Assembly: GCF_001570565.1 (NCBI RefSeq)
Contig: NZ_BBXE01000030.1
Location: forward strand, 110,350 to 174,349
Direction of reading: 5' to 3'
DNA length: 64,000 nt
Source: Herbidospora yilanensis
Lineage (GTDB): Bacteria > Actinomycetota > Actinomycetes > Streptosporangiales > Streptosporangiaceae
Below are positions 51,138 through 60,294 of the stretch, in pieces. The notes below the pieces were generated by a model, which saw only the letters and a list, made by a program, of their open reading frames with translations, had not been told where the DNA came from and ran no database searches. A program made the position numbers and the translations under genes. The stretch's first letter is position 1. Every line of letters begins with the position of its first letter.

Positions 51138-52787
51138 ATGAGAGTGGAGCTGGCGGCCGGATTCGATCCCGGTTCGCGGGAGGAATGGCGGGCGCTCGCG
51201 CTGTCGGTGCTGCGCAAGTCGGGATATGAGGGCGACGACCCGGAGGGCCGGCTCGCGACGCGCACCTACGACGACGTGACGATCGCGCCGCTCTACGACG
51301 AGGCCCCTGAGCTGCCGCGTCTGGTGGGGCACGCCGGGCCGTGGGACGTGCGGCAGCGGCACGCCCACCCCGATCCGCGGGTGACCCGGGAGGCGATCCT
51401 GGCCGACCTGGAGAACGGCGTCTCGTCGATCTGGCTCGATCTGACCTCGATCGATCCGGCCGCGCTGCCGGTGGTGCTCGACGGGGTGCTGCTCGATCTG
51501 GCGCCGGTCGTCCTCGACGCGGGGAACCGTGCCGCGCGGGCCGCGCACGCCCTTCTCCAGTTGAACGAAGCCGGTGAGTTCCCGGGCGGCAATCTGGGCT
51601 TCGCGCCCGGCGATCCCGATCTCGCCGACTTCGCGGGCAGGGCCCGCGGGAGGCTCCGGCTGGTCGTGGTCGACGCGCTGGCCTACCACGACAGAGGCGC
51701 CGCCGACGCGCAGGAGCTCGCCGCGTCGATCACGCAGGGTGTCCAGGCGCTGCGGCGGCTCACCGAGGCCGGTCTGCCGGTCGAGCGGGCCTTCGAGCTG
51801 ATCGAGTTCCGGTACGCCGCCACCGCCGACCAGTTCCTCACCATCGCCAAGCTCCGGGCGGCCCGCAGGTTGTGGGCCCGGGTCGCCGAGGTGGCCGGTG
51901 GCCCGCCCGCGCAGCTTCAGCACGCCGTGACCTCGGGCGCGATGATGACGGCGCGTGACCCGTGGGTGAACCTGCTGCGCACCACGCTGGCGTGTTTCGC
52001 GGCGGGGGCCGGTGGCGCCGACGCGGTGACGGTCCAGCCGTTCGACGCGGCGCTCGGGCTGCCCGACGCGTTCGCCCGCCGGATCGCGCGCAACACCCAG
52101 TCGCTGCTGGTCGAGGAGGCGGGGGTGGCCCGGGTCGCCGATCCGGCGGGCGGTTCCTGGTATGTGGAGCACCTGACCGACGACCTGGCGAACCGGGCGT
52201 GGGAGCTGTTCCGGCAGGCCGAGAGGCAGGGCGAGCGGGTCATCGAGGAGGCGGTCGCCGCCACGCGCGCGAGGCGGGCCGGCGACGTCGCCCGCCGCAG
52301 GCACCCGATCACCGGTGTGAGCGAGTTCCCGAACCTGGCCGAGAGGCCGCCGGTCCGCGAGCCCGGCCGGGGCCTGGCCGGCGAGCCCGTGCGCCACGCC
52401 GAGCCCTATGAGCACCTCCGTGACGTCGCCGACCGGCAGGAGAACAGGCCGGTGGTCTTCCTGGCCACGCTCGGCCCGATCGCCGTGCACACCGCCCGCG
52501 CCACGTTCGCCGCCAACCTCTTCGCGGCCGGCGGCATCGCTACCGTGGCCGGAGCGCCGGAGGAGTTCGCGGACGCGGGCACCCCGGTCGCGTGCATCTG
52601 CTCCAGCGACCGCCTGTACGCCGACCAGGCCGCGCAGGTCGCCGCCGCGCTCAGGGAGGCGGGGGCCCGGAAGGTGTGGCTGGCCGGGAAGGGGGAGTAT
52701 GAGGGTGTCGACGCCACCCTCTTCGCGGGGTGTGACGCCCTGAAGGTCCTGGAGACCACGTTCGACGACCTGGGAGTGGACCGATGA
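51138..52787 (+). CDS. mutA: Methylmalonyl-CoA mutase small subunit
   Basis: A 549-residue subunit of the adenosylcobalamin enzyme that interconverts methylmalonyl-CoA and succinyl-CoA. The TIM-barrel half has [60 protein letters not shown] and [27 protein letters not shown]. The C-terminal flavodoxin-like half is retained but lacks the D-x-H-x-x-G cobalamin motif, as is normal for the small subunit. ATG 51138 is chosen; a longer frame upstream adds unrelated residues. It overlaps mutB by 4 bases. Confidence 0.93.
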   Translation: MRVELAAGFDPGSREEWRALALSVLRKSGYEGDDPEGRLATRTYDDVTIAPLYDEAPELPRLVGHAGPWDVRQRHAHPDPRVTREAILADLENGVSSIWLDLTSIDPAALPVVLDGVLLDLAPVVLDAGNRAARAAHALLQLNEAGEFPGGNLGFAPGDPDLADFAGRARGRLRLVVVDALAYHDRGAADAQELAASITQGVQALRRLTEAGLPVERAFELIEFRYAATADQFLTIAKLRAARRLWARVAEVAGGPPAQLQHAVTSGAMMTARDPWVNLLRTTLACFAAGAGGADAVTVQPFDAALGLPDAFARRIARNTQSLLVEEAGVARVADPAGGSWYVEHLTDDLANRAWELFRQAERQGERVIEEAVAATRARRAGDVARRRHPITGVSEFPNLAERPPVREPGRGLAGEPVRHAEPYEHLRDVADRQENRPVVFLATLGPIAVHTARATFAANLFAAGGIATVAGAPEEFADAGTPVACICSSDRLYADQAAQVAAALREAGARKVWLAGKGEYEGVDATLFAGCDALKVLETTFDDLGVDR

Positions 52788-54901
52788 TCCCCGACTTCAG
52801 CGAGATCCCGCTCGGGACCGGTCACCCCGAGCCGGCCAAGGTCGGCGGCGAGGTGTGGGAGACCCCGGAGGGCATCGCGGTCAAGCCCGTCTACGACCCC
52901 GCCGACCTGCCCGGCTACCTGCCGACCTACCCCGGCAGGGCGCCGTTCCTGCGCGGCCCCTACCCGACGATGTACGTCAACCAGCCGTGGACGATCCGCC
53001 AGTACGCCGGGTTCTCCACCGCCGAGGAGTCCAACGCGTTCTACCGCCGCAACCTGGCGGCCGGGCAGAAGGGCCTGTCGGTCGCCTTCGACCTGGCCAC
53101 CCACCGGGGTTACGACTCCGACCATCCGCGTGTGGCGGGCGACGTCGGCATGGCCGGGGTGGCGATCGACTCGATCTACGACATGCGGCAGCTCTTCGAG
53201 GGCATCCCGCTCGACCGCATGAGCGTGTCGATGACCATGAACGGCGCCGTCCTGCCGATCCTCGCGCTCTACATCGTGGCGGCCGAGGAGCAGGGGGTGG
53301 CGCCCGAGCAGCTCCAGGGGACGATCCAGAACGACATCCTCAAGGAGTTCATGGTCCGCAACACCTACATCTACCCGCCGGAACCGTCGATGCGGATCAT
53401 CTCCGACATCTTCGAGTTCACCTCGCGGCAGATGCCGAAGTTCAACTCGATCTCGATCTCCGGCTACCACATCCAGGAGGCGGGGGCCACGCTCGACCTG
53501 GAGCTGGCGTACACGCTGGCCGACGGCGTCGAATACCTGCGGGCGGGCACGAAGGCGGGGCTCGACGTCGACGCGTTCGCGCCGAGGTTGTCGTTCTTCT
53601 GGTGCATCGGCATGAACTTCTTCATGGAGGTCGCCAAGCTGCGCGCGGCCCGGTTGTTGTGGGCGCGGCTGGTGCGCGACTTCGGCGCGAAGAACCCCAA
53701 GTCGTTGTCGCTGCGCACCCACTCGCAGACCTCCGGCTGGTCGCTGACCGCGCAGGACGTCTACAACAACGTCGCCCGCACCTGCGTCGAGGCGATGGCG
53801 GCCACCCAGGGCCACACGCAGTCGCTGCACACCAACGCGCTCGACGAGGCGCTCGCGCTGCCGAGCGACTTCTCGGCCCGGATCGCCCGCAACACCCAGT
53901 TGGTCCTCCAGCAGGAGTCGGGCACGACACGGGTGATCGACCCGTGGGGCGGCTCCTACTACGTCGAGCGGCTCACCGAGGAGCTGGCGCAGCAGGCGTG
54001 GGCGCACATCCAGGAGGTCGAGGAGGCCGGCGGCATGGCCCGCGCCATCGACCTCGGCCTGCCCAAGCTCCGTATCGAGGAGGCCGCGGCCCGCACCCAG
54101 GCGCGCATCGACTCGGGCCGCCAGCCGGTGATCGGCGTGAACAAGTACCGTCCGGAGGCCGACGAGCCGATCGAGGTGCTGAAGGTCGACAACAGCGCGG
54201 TACGCCGCCGGCAGCTCGCCAAGCTGGAGCGGCTGCGCGCGGAACGCGACGCGGCCCAGGTGGAGCGGGCGCTGGAGGCGCTGACCGAGGCCGCCGCCGG
54301 GACCGGCAACCTGCTGGCCCTCGCGGTCGACGCGGCCCGCGCGAAGGCGACCGTCGGGGAGATCTCCGACGCGCTGGAGAAGGTGTTCGGCCGCCACGAG
54401 GCCCGCATCCGGACCATCACCGGGGTCTACCGCCAGGAGGCCGGCGCCGGCATGAGCAGGATCGACGAGGTGCGCAAGGCCTGCGCGGAGTTCGCCGAGG
54501 AGGAGGGCCGCCGGCCCCGGATCCTGGTGGCGAAGATGGGCCAGGACGGCCACGACCGGGGCCAGAAGGTGATCGCGACCGGTTTCGCCGACCTCGGGTT
54601 CGACGTCGACGTCGGCCCGCTGTTCCAGACGCCCGAGGAGGTCGCCCGCCAGGCGGTCGAGGCCGACGTCCACGTCGTCGGGGTGTCGTCGCTGGCGGCG
54701 GGGCACCTGACGCTCGTCCCGGCGCTGAAGAAGGCGCTGGAGGACCAGGGCGCGGGCGACATCATGATCGTGGTCGGCGGGGTGATCCCGCCCGGCGACT
54801 TCGACGCGCTGCGCGCGGCGGGCGCCGACGCCATCTTCCCGCCCGGCACGGTCATCGCCGACGCCGCCCTCGGCCTCATCGCCGACCTGCGGAACCGATG
54901 A
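52784..54901 (+). CDS. mutB: Methylmalonyl-CoA mutase large subunit
   Basis: A 705-residue catalytic subunit. The N-terminal barrel has [58 protein letters not shown] (Tyr, Arg and CoA contacts), [13 protein letters not shown] and [50 protein letters not shown]. The C-terminal B12 domain has [27 protein letters not shown] with the cobalamin-binding D-G-H-D-R-G, and later [11 protein letters not shown] and VGGVIPPGD. Both ends overlap neighbours (ATGA), so mutA, mutB and meaB form one coupled operon. Confidence 0.96.
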   Translation: MIPDFSEIPLGTGHPEPAKVGGEVWETPEGIAVKPVYDPADLPGYLPTYPGRAPFLRGPYPTMYVNQPWTIRQYAGFSTAEESNAFYRRNLAAGQKGLSVAFDLATHRGYDSDHPRVAGDVGMAGVAIDSIYDMRQLFEGIPLDRMSVSMTMNGAVLPILALYIVAAEEQGVAPEQLQGTIQNDILKEFMVRNTYIYPPEPSMRIISDIFEFTSRQMPKFNSISISGYHIQEAGATLDLELAYTLADGVEYLRAGTKAGLDVDAFAPRLSFFWCIGMNFFMEVAKLRAARLLWARLVRDFGAKNPKSLSLRTHSQTSGWSLTAQDVYNNVARTCVEAMAATQGHTQSLHTNALDEALALPSDFSARIARNTQLVLQQESGTTRVIDPWGGSYYVERLTEELAQQAWAHIQEVEEAGGMARAIDLGLPKLRIEEAAARTQARIDSGRQPVIGVNKYRPEADEPIEVLKVDNSAVRRRQLAKLERLRAERDAAQVERALEALTEAAAGTGNLLALAVDAARAKATVGEISDALEKVFGRHEARIRTITGVYRQEAGAGMSRIDEVRKACAEFAEEEGRRPRILVAKMGQDGHDRGQKVIATGFADLGFDVDVGPLFQTPEEVARQAVEADVHVVGVSSLAAGHLTLVPALKKALEDQGAGDIMIVVGGVIPPGDFDALRAAGADAIFPPGTVIADAALGLIADLRNR

Positions 54902-55824
54902 TCGCCGAAGGGGTGAGGAAGGGCGACCGCCGGTCGATCGCGCGGGCCATCACTCTGGTCGAGTCGACCCGCGCCGACCATCGCGAGCAGGCCCAGGTCC
55001 TGCTCGCGGAGCTCGCCCCGGCGGCCGGGAAGGCCCGCCGGGTGGGGGTCAGCGGGGTGCCGGGCGTGGGGAAGTCGACGTTCATCGAGGCGCTCGGCAC
55101 GATGCTCACCGGCTCGGGCCACAAGGTGGCGGTGCTGGCCGTCGACCCGTCGTCCAGCAGGTCGGGCGGCAGCATCCTGGGCGACAAGACCCGGATGAGC
55201 CGCCTGGCGGTCGACCCGGACGCGTTCATCCGCCCGTCGCCGACCGCCGGGACGCTCGGCGGGGTGGCGAAGGCGACGCGGGAGGCGATGGTCGTCGTCG
55301 AGGCGGCCGGCTACGACGTGGTGCTCGTCGAGACCGTCGGGGTCGGGCAGTCCGAGACGGCGGTGGCCGAGATGGTCGACACCTTCCTGGTGCTCTCCCT
55401 CGCGCGGACCGGCGACCAGCTCCAGGGCATCAAGAAGGGCGTCCTGGAGCTGGCCGACGTGATCGCGGTCAACAAGGCCGACGGCGAGTTCGAGCCGGCG
55501 GCCAGGAGGGCGGCCCGGGAACTGTCGGGGGCGCTGCGCCTGCTCAACTCGCACACCCCCGTGCTGACCTGCAGCGGAATGACCGGGGCGGGGCTGCCCG
55601 AGTTGTGGGCGCACATCCTCAGGCACCAGGCGACGACGGACCTGACGGCCAAACGGCAGAGGCAGGCGGTCGACTGGACGTGGGCGATGGTCCGCGAACG
55701 GGTGCTCGGCGAACTTCGCGAGAGAACACGCTCGATCGCCCCCGGGGTTGAACAGCGGGTCCTCGACGGAGACCTGACCCCGGCCCAGGCGGCCGATCTG
55801 CTGTACCGGGCCGGTGCGGGCTGA
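54898..55824 (+). CDS. meaB: Methylmalonyl-CoA mutase-associated GTPase MeaB
   Basis: A 308-residue SIMIBI-class GTPase that loads and protects the mutase cobalamin. Motifs: [18 protein letters not shown] (Walker A), [20 protein letters not shown] (switch I), [16 protein letters not shown] (Walker B and switch II), [11 protein letters not shown] (NKxD). A C-terminal dimerisation helix follows ([19 protein letters not shown]). ATG 54898 overlaps the mutB stop. A hairpin follows the stop codon. Confidence 0.95.
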   Translation: MIAEGVRKGDRRSIARAITLVESTRADHREQAQVLLAELAPAAGKARRVGVSGVPGVGKSTFIEALGTMLTGSGHKVAVLAVDPSSSRSGGSILGDKTRMSRLAVDPDAFIRPSPTAGTLGGVAKATREAMVVVEAAGYDVVLVETVGVGQSETAVAEMVDTFLVLSLARTGDQLQGIKKGVLELADVIAVNKADGEFEPAARRAARELSGALRLLNSHTPVLTCSGMTGAGLPELWAHILRHQATTDLTAKRQRQAVDWTWAMVRERVLGELRERTRSIAPGVEQRVLDGDLTPAQAADLLYRAGAG

Positions 55825-55834
55825 ACACTTCAGG

Positions 55835-55854
55835 ACCGGTTCGGCGGAGCCGGT
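55835..55854. terminator. Short hairpin between convergent meaB and membrane-protein genes
   Basis: An 8-bp stem (one G-T pair) with a 4-base loop, ACCGGTTC against GAGCCGGT, lies exactly between the two stop codons. It can act as a bidirectional terminator. No U-tract. Confidence 0.45.
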
Positions 55855-56433
55855 TCACAGGTCCAGTGAGGATCCGCCGAATCGGTCCTGGAGGAAGCGG
55901 CCCTGGTCCCGCAGCGCCTGTTCGTCGCCCGCGTGGACCGCGTCCGCGACCCGGCCCAGGCCCGTTTTCAGCAGGTCGAGCTGGCCGAGCAACTCGGCGT
56001 GGGCGGCCTCCCTGCGGGCCGGGGGGAGCCGCCCGTAAGCGTCCAGGCTGGTCGGCAGGTAGTCGCGGATGGTCTGCGAGACCACGTGGAGGTGGTCGGG
56101 CGACCCGACCCGGGCGAGGACGCCGCGCAGCGTCCCGGCCAGGTCGACCACGCGGTCGATCACGTCGGGCGGGAGGCCGCGCAGCCGCCCGACGAGGGTG
56201 TCGAGTTCGGCCCGCAGGGCGGCGGTCTCCGCCTTGGCGAGGGACACCACGACCCTGGTCTTGTCCGAGGGGGCCAGGAGCGCGCCCAGGCCGTACAGGC
56301 CGACGACCACCACGGGCCAGAACGCGCCCGCGACGCCGAGGAAGACCAGGCCCACGCCGATGAGCCCGCAGACCGAGCCGACGATGTTCTTCGTCGAGCC
56401 CAGGTAGGTCAGGACCCGGTCACTGGTAGCCAC
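55855..56433 (-). CDS. Membrane protein of the TelA/VWA operon, function unknown
   Basis: A 192-residue protein from GTG 56433. Residues 14-33 and 36-54 are membrane helices (IVGSVCGLIGVGLVFLGVAG; FWPVVVVGLYGLGALLAP). The rest is helical (AETAALRAELDTLVGRLRGLPPDVIDRVVDLAGTLRGVL; REAAHAELLGQLDLLKTGLGRVADAV), probably cytoplasmic. Its start overlaps the end of the upstream VWA gene by 14 bases, so the four minus-strand genes 60077-55855 are one operon. No family name recognised with certainty. Confidence 0.65.
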   Translation of the reverse strand: MATSDRVLTYLGSTKNIVGSVCGLIGVGLVFLGVAGAFWPVVVVGLYGLGALLAPSDKTRVVVSLAKAETAALRAELDTLVGRLRGLPPDVIDRVVDLAGTLRGVLARVGSPDHLHVVSQTIRDYLPTSLDAYGRLPPARREAAHAELLGQLDLLKTGLGRVADAVHAGDEQALRDQGRFLQDRFGGSSLDL

Positions 56434-57928
56434 GGATCTCCTTGAACGCCTCGGCCAGCGAGCCGTTCCTGGCGTCGAAGACGGCGCCGCCGGTCAGCTT
56501 CGCGACCTGGTTCATCTCCTCGGCGTCGCTGTCGCCGAACAGCACCACGAAGGTCCTGACCGCCTTCTTCTCGGGGGGCAGCGCCTGGTGGTAGTGCTGG
56601 AAGTCGAGGTACTCCGAGCCGTCGGTGTTCTCGCCGTCGGTCATCAGCACGATCGACGAGTAGCGCGCCGCGTCGACGGGTTGCTCGTAGGCGGCGCGCA
56701 GCGCGTCGTAGATGGCGGTGCCGCCCTCGGCCGACAACCCTTCGGCGTACCCCCTGATCCGCCCGAGCACCGCTTCGGGGTTCGAGGCGGGCACCTGGTA
56801 ATCCTGCTGCCCCTTCAGCCGGTCGGCGAACGGCAGCAGCGTGACCTGCTCGCGGTTGCGGAACCGGGAGAAGGTGCCGTAGGCGGAGGTGTCGGCGCCG
56901 GTCAGCGTCACGAGCGCGGTGCGCAGGCTGTCGATGCGGTCGCCCTCCATCGAACCGGAGGTGTCGAGCACGAACACCGCCCGCGCGGGCACCCGCACCT
57001 CGTTCAGGTAGGCCCCGATGAGCTCGTCGGCCGCGGACCGCCGGTTCGGGAACGGCAGCTCGACGAGCGCGGCCGACCCGAACTCCGGCGCGAGCGCGAC
57101 CCCGGGCACGATCGGCCGCCGGTGCGTGGCCATCATGATCTTCCGCTGGGTCTCGGGGGTACGCAACCACGAGGCCAGCTCGTCGTACTGCTCCTTCCGT
57201 TCCGAGGAGGCGAGCAGGGTCAGCGGGTAGTCGGCCGACACCACCCCGTCCGACGGGTAGACCAGCGTCAGCCGGTCGCGCATGCCGAGCAGCACCGACT
57301 CGTAGTTGACCAGCCCGTCGACGTCGGGCCGGGCGGTGTAGGCGTCGGCCAGCCAGCCCGACGAGCCCGAGGTGAGCCGCTGCGCGGAGAAGAACTCCTT
57401 CAGCCGGGGCGTAACCGCGCCGATCCGGCGCGCGTCGAGGGCGTCGCCGGCGTCGGAGAGCGCCGCCGCCACCCCGACCAGGGCCGAGAACCCCGAGTTC
57501 GACGAGGCCGGGTTCGTCATCCCGAACGTGAACCGGTGCGCGGCGGCCGCGGCCGCGATGTCCGACCAGGTCACCGGCGTGCCGTTCCAGCCGAGTTCGG
57601 CCGCCTTGGCGGGCTTGAGGCCCAGCACGACCGGCGAGTTCATGATCTTCGTCTGGGTCGACAACCTCTCGCGCGCGCCGTCGATCAGCGACAGGTAGCG
57701 GTTGGAGGAGAACCAGATCGCGTCGTAGTCCGCGGCGTCGCCCCGCGCCACCCGCTCGGCCCCGTCGAGGGTGCCGGTGTAGGTGAGCTCGACGTCCAGG
57801 CCCGACTCCTTCAGCAGCGGTTCGAGGTCGGCGACCTCGCTGCCGGCCAGGATGCGGAACGGCTCGCCGGCCGAGCACGCGGTCAGCGACGCCGCGACCA
57901 GCAGCAGCGCCAGGAGGGCCCGACTCAT
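56420..57928 (-). CDS. Substrate-binding-protein-like lipoprotein with von Willebrand A domain
   Basis: A 502-residue lipoprotein. The signal peptide ends in a lipobox (LTAC at about 15-18). Residues 20-300 are a type 2 periplasmic-binding-protein fold (FRILAGSEVADLEPLLKESGLDVELTYTGTLDGAERV; YDAIWFSSNRYLSL; FTFGMTNPASSNSGFSALVG). Residues 315-502 are a VWA domain with the metal site DTSGSMEGDR (MIDAS), EGGTAIYDALRAAYE and IVLMTDGENTDGSEYLDF. It should bind a ligand outside the cell through metal-dependent contacts. It is coupled to telA (4-base overlap) and to the membrane protein. Confidence 0.85.
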   Translation of the reverse strand: MSRALLALLLVAASLTACSAGEPFRILAGSEVADLEPLLKESGLDVELTYTGTLDGAERVARGDAADYDAIWFSSNRYLSLIDGARERLSTQTKIMNSPVVLGLKPAKAAELGWNGTPVTWSDIAAAAAAHRFTFGMTNPASSNSGFSALVGVAAALSDAGDALDARRIGAVTPRLKEFFSAQRLTSGSSGWLADAYTARPDVDGLVNYESVLLGMRDRLTLVYPSDGVVSADYPLTLLASSERKEQYDELASWLRTPETQRKIMMATHRRPIVPGVALAPEFGSAALVELPFPNRRSAADELIGAYLNEVRVPARAVFVLDTSGSMEGDRIDSLRTALVTLTGADTSAYGTFSRFRNREQVTLLPFADRLKGQQDYQVPASNPEAVLGRIRGYAEGLSAEGGTAIYDALRAAYEQPVDAARYSSIVLMTDGENTDGSEYLDFQHYHQALPPEKKAVRTFVVLFGDSDAEEMNQVAKLTGGAVFDARNGSLAEAFKEIRGYQ

Positions 57929-59019
57929 CGCTCGCTCCGCTCCAGGTGCTTCTGCGCGTTCGCCAGCTCCACCGTCAGGCTGCTCACGGTGGTGGCCATG
58001 GTCTCCACTGCCCGCGCGCGGAACTCGTCGACGGTGTCGATGGTGGCGTAGATGTTGTCGAACGCCTTGCGCAGCGAGTCGAGGTCGACGGTCGTCGCGG
58101 CGGCCTGCGCCTGGATGTCGGCGGCCTGGCCGCGCAGCAGCTCACTCGTCGACACGATGAGGTCGGAGGTCGTCGTGTTGAGGGCGGTGATCTGGTCGAG
58201 CACCAGCTTCTGCCCGGCGAGCGCCTGGGCGACCACGACCGCCGTGCGCAGCGCGGCCATCGTGGTCGTGGTGGCGCGGTCGACGCCCTTGATGAGCTCC
58301 AGGTTGTTCTTGCGCACCAGGTCGAGCGCCAGGTAGCCCTGGGCCGACACGGCGAGCTGGGTGAGCAGGTCCTGGTGGCGCTGCCGCACCGCGAACAGGG
58401 CGTCGCTGCGCAGCGCGGTGGCCCGCTCCTCGTCGTGCTCGCGCAGAATCAGCTCCTCGATCTCGGCGTCGAGGGCGGTGGCGACGACGACGTACTCCTG
58501 GAGTTTGAGCATCGCGTCCCAGAGCAGGCGGCGCTCGCCCTCGATGGCGGCGTTGTCCTTGCGCAGTTCGTCCTGGCCCGACTTGAGCGAGCGCACGATG
58601 TCGTCGAGGTGCTTCTGCGCGCTCTGGTATCGGGCGAAGTAGTCGCGCAGCCTGCCCGGCAGCAGGCCCATCAGGCGGCGGCCGGTGGTGGCGTTCTTCG
58701 GGTCGAGGTCGACGATGGTGCGGCGCAGCGCGACCAGGTCGCCGGCGACCGGTCCCTCCGCCGCCCTGAGCGGGCGGCGGAGCATGCGGTTGGACACCTG
58801 CGACGACGAGCCGATCTCGGTCGCGCCCATCGCGGTGATGTCGGCGACCTTCTTGGTGAAGTCGGGGGAGCGCGGGTCGAGCGCGGCGAGTTCGCCGGCG
58901 AACACGCGGGCCCGTCCGGCCAGCTCGGCGTCCCGCTCGCCGGAGATCGGCATCATCCGTGACGCCTTCTCCGCGGGCACCGGGGGGACCGGCTCCGGTG
59001 GCGTGAGTACCAGGTCCAT
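57925..59019 (-). CDS. Toxic anion resistance (TelA-family) protein
   Basis: A 364-residue cytoplasmic helical protein. TelA features: GSSSQVSNRMLRRPL, IVDLDPKNATTGRRLMGLLPGRLRDYFARYQSAQKHLDDIVRSL, LDAEIEELILREHDEERATALRSDALFAVRQRHQDLLTQLAVSAQGYLALDLVRKNNLELIKGVDRATTTTMAALRTAV. TelA proteins are linked to tellurite resistance and envelope stress, with poorly known mechanism. ATG 59019 is the start that gives the normal family length; the long in-frame extension upstream is antisense to the SBP gene. Confidence 0.9.
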   Translation of the reverse strand: MDLVLTPPEPVPPVPAEKASRMMPISGERDAELAGRARVFAGELAALDPRSPDFTKKVADITAMGATEIGSSSQVSNRMLRRPLRAAEGPVAGDLVALRRTIVDLDPKNATTGRRLMGLLPGRLRDYFARYQSAQKHLDDIVRSLKSGQDELRKDNAAIEGERRLLWDAMLKLQEYVVVATALDAEIEELILREHDEERATALRSDALFAVRQRHQDLLTQLAVSAQGYLALDLVRKNNLELIKGVDRATTTTMAALRTAVVVAQALAGQKLVLDQITALNTTTSDLIVSTSELLRGQAADIQAQAAATTVDLDSLRKAFDNIYATIDTVDEFRARAVETMATTVSSLTVELANAQKHLERSER

Positions 59020-59030
59020 CAGGTTGTCCC

Positions 59031-60077
59031 TCAGAGGTAACGTTCTTCGATCAGGGCGACGAGCTGGTCGAGATGGTCGTAGGTGGGCGGCTCGACCACG
59101 TCGACCAGGTCGCGGGTGAGCGGGGTGCCCTGGGCGAGGCCGGCGAAGACGCCGGGGTCGGCGGTGCGGAAGCCGTGCCGGGCGGCGAGCTTGGCGAACT
59201 CGGGGTCCTCGGTCAGCAGGCGGCCGACCTCGTTCGCGTTCTCGTCGAAGGGCACCAGGGTGTGCTTGCTGAGCACCGTCGGCGACGGGTAGAGCAGCCG
59301 CATCTGCGGGCTGATGGTGCCGTCGTTCGCGAACAGGCGGGCGGCGTACTGGGCCTCGTACACCATGATCATCGGGGTTTTGCCCATGCCCATGGCCAGG
59401 TAGTCCTCGAACGGCGCCTCGGAGGTCGACTCGGAGTAGCCCTGGTCGAGGAACAGGGGCGCGACCCGCTCGGCGACCCGCGCGTCGGCCCCCCGGACGA
59501 CGTCGTCGCCGTTGGCGACGTAGCTGGTCAGCGCCAGGTACATGGCCGCCGAGTTCGAGGTGCGGATGTCGGTCGTGGTGAGCAGCACCCGTTTCCTGGC
59601 TTTGTACGCCGAACCGGGCAGTGCATCCCACCGAGTGCCTTTATCGACTATTTCCAGATATTTCTTGATGTCGAATGTCGAGCCGCTCACGACCCCCGCC
59701 CGCGTCAGCGTGGCCACGATCGGCTCGAAGGTCGCCACCGCCATGGGCGAGAAGAACGGCGCGTAGGTCGCGGCGACCCCGCGGTCCTTCTTGATCTTCT
59801 CGGCGGCCGGCGCGCTCGACGGGAAGGCGAACGAATAGGTGTCCAGGTCCACGCCGGCGGCGATCTCGCGGGACCCGGCGGTGTCGACCTCCACCTGGAG
59901 GCCGTGCTTCGCGAAGGCGGCCTTGACCTGCGGGTCGTCGAAGAACGGCTTCTTCTCCGACCCGATGACGCCGCGGACGACGGTGACGCCTGATCCCAGG
60001 TTCCCCAGGACGAGGGCCGCGACGACCCCTCCCGCCAGGAGGACGGCCAGCGCCACGCCGAGTAATCTTCTCCTCAT
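59031..60077 (-). CDS. Substrate-binding-domain protein, first gene of the TelA/VWA operon
   Basis: A 348-residue exported protein. MRRRLLGVALAVLLAGGVVAALVLG is a signal anchor without lipobox Cys. The rest is a type 2 periplasmic-binding fold (GVIGSEKKPFFDDPQVKAAFAKHGLQVEV; VDLDTYSFAFPSSAPAAEKIKK; RVLLTTTDIRTSNSAAMYLALTSYVANG; KTPMIMVYEAQYAARLF). The same four-gene set of two extracytoplasmic binding-like proteins with TelA and a membrane protein recurs in actinomycetes; the ligand is unknown. A promoter should lie in the 217-base gap to the divergent PHP gene. Confidence 0.8.
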   Translation of the reverse strand: MRRRLLGVALAVLLAGGVVAALVLGNLGSGVTVVRGVIGSEKKPFFDDPQVKAAFAKHGLQVEVDTAGSREIAAGVDLDTYSFAFPSSAPAAEKIKKDRGVAATYAPFFSPMAVATFEPIVATLTRAGVVSGSTFDIKKYLEIVDKGTRWDALPGSAYKARKRVLLTTTDIRTSNSAAMYLALTSYVANGDDVVRGADARVAERVAPLFLDQGYSESTSEAPFEDYLAMGMGKTPMIMVYEAQYAARLFANDGTISPQMRLLYPSPTVLSKHTLVPFDENANEVGRLLTEDPEFAKLAARHGFRTADPGVFAGLAQGTPLTRDLVDVVEPPTYDHLDQLVALIEERYL

Positions 60078-60294
60078 CTCATCTCGAATTATGTGAGATG
60101 CTGCGAAAATCGACGCGAGTCACAAAAAGAATTCAGAGCTCGTTCACCACGATTTCACGGGTGACGGTTTTCCCTCCCGGTTCGGGTTTTCTCCTCCCGT
60201 GTTCGACCTCGCTGCACCCCGACGCACGATTGCACCCCATGTCCGGTGATCCGGTGTGACGATGCTGTCGCTTTCGGATATCGGGGAGGCGATC

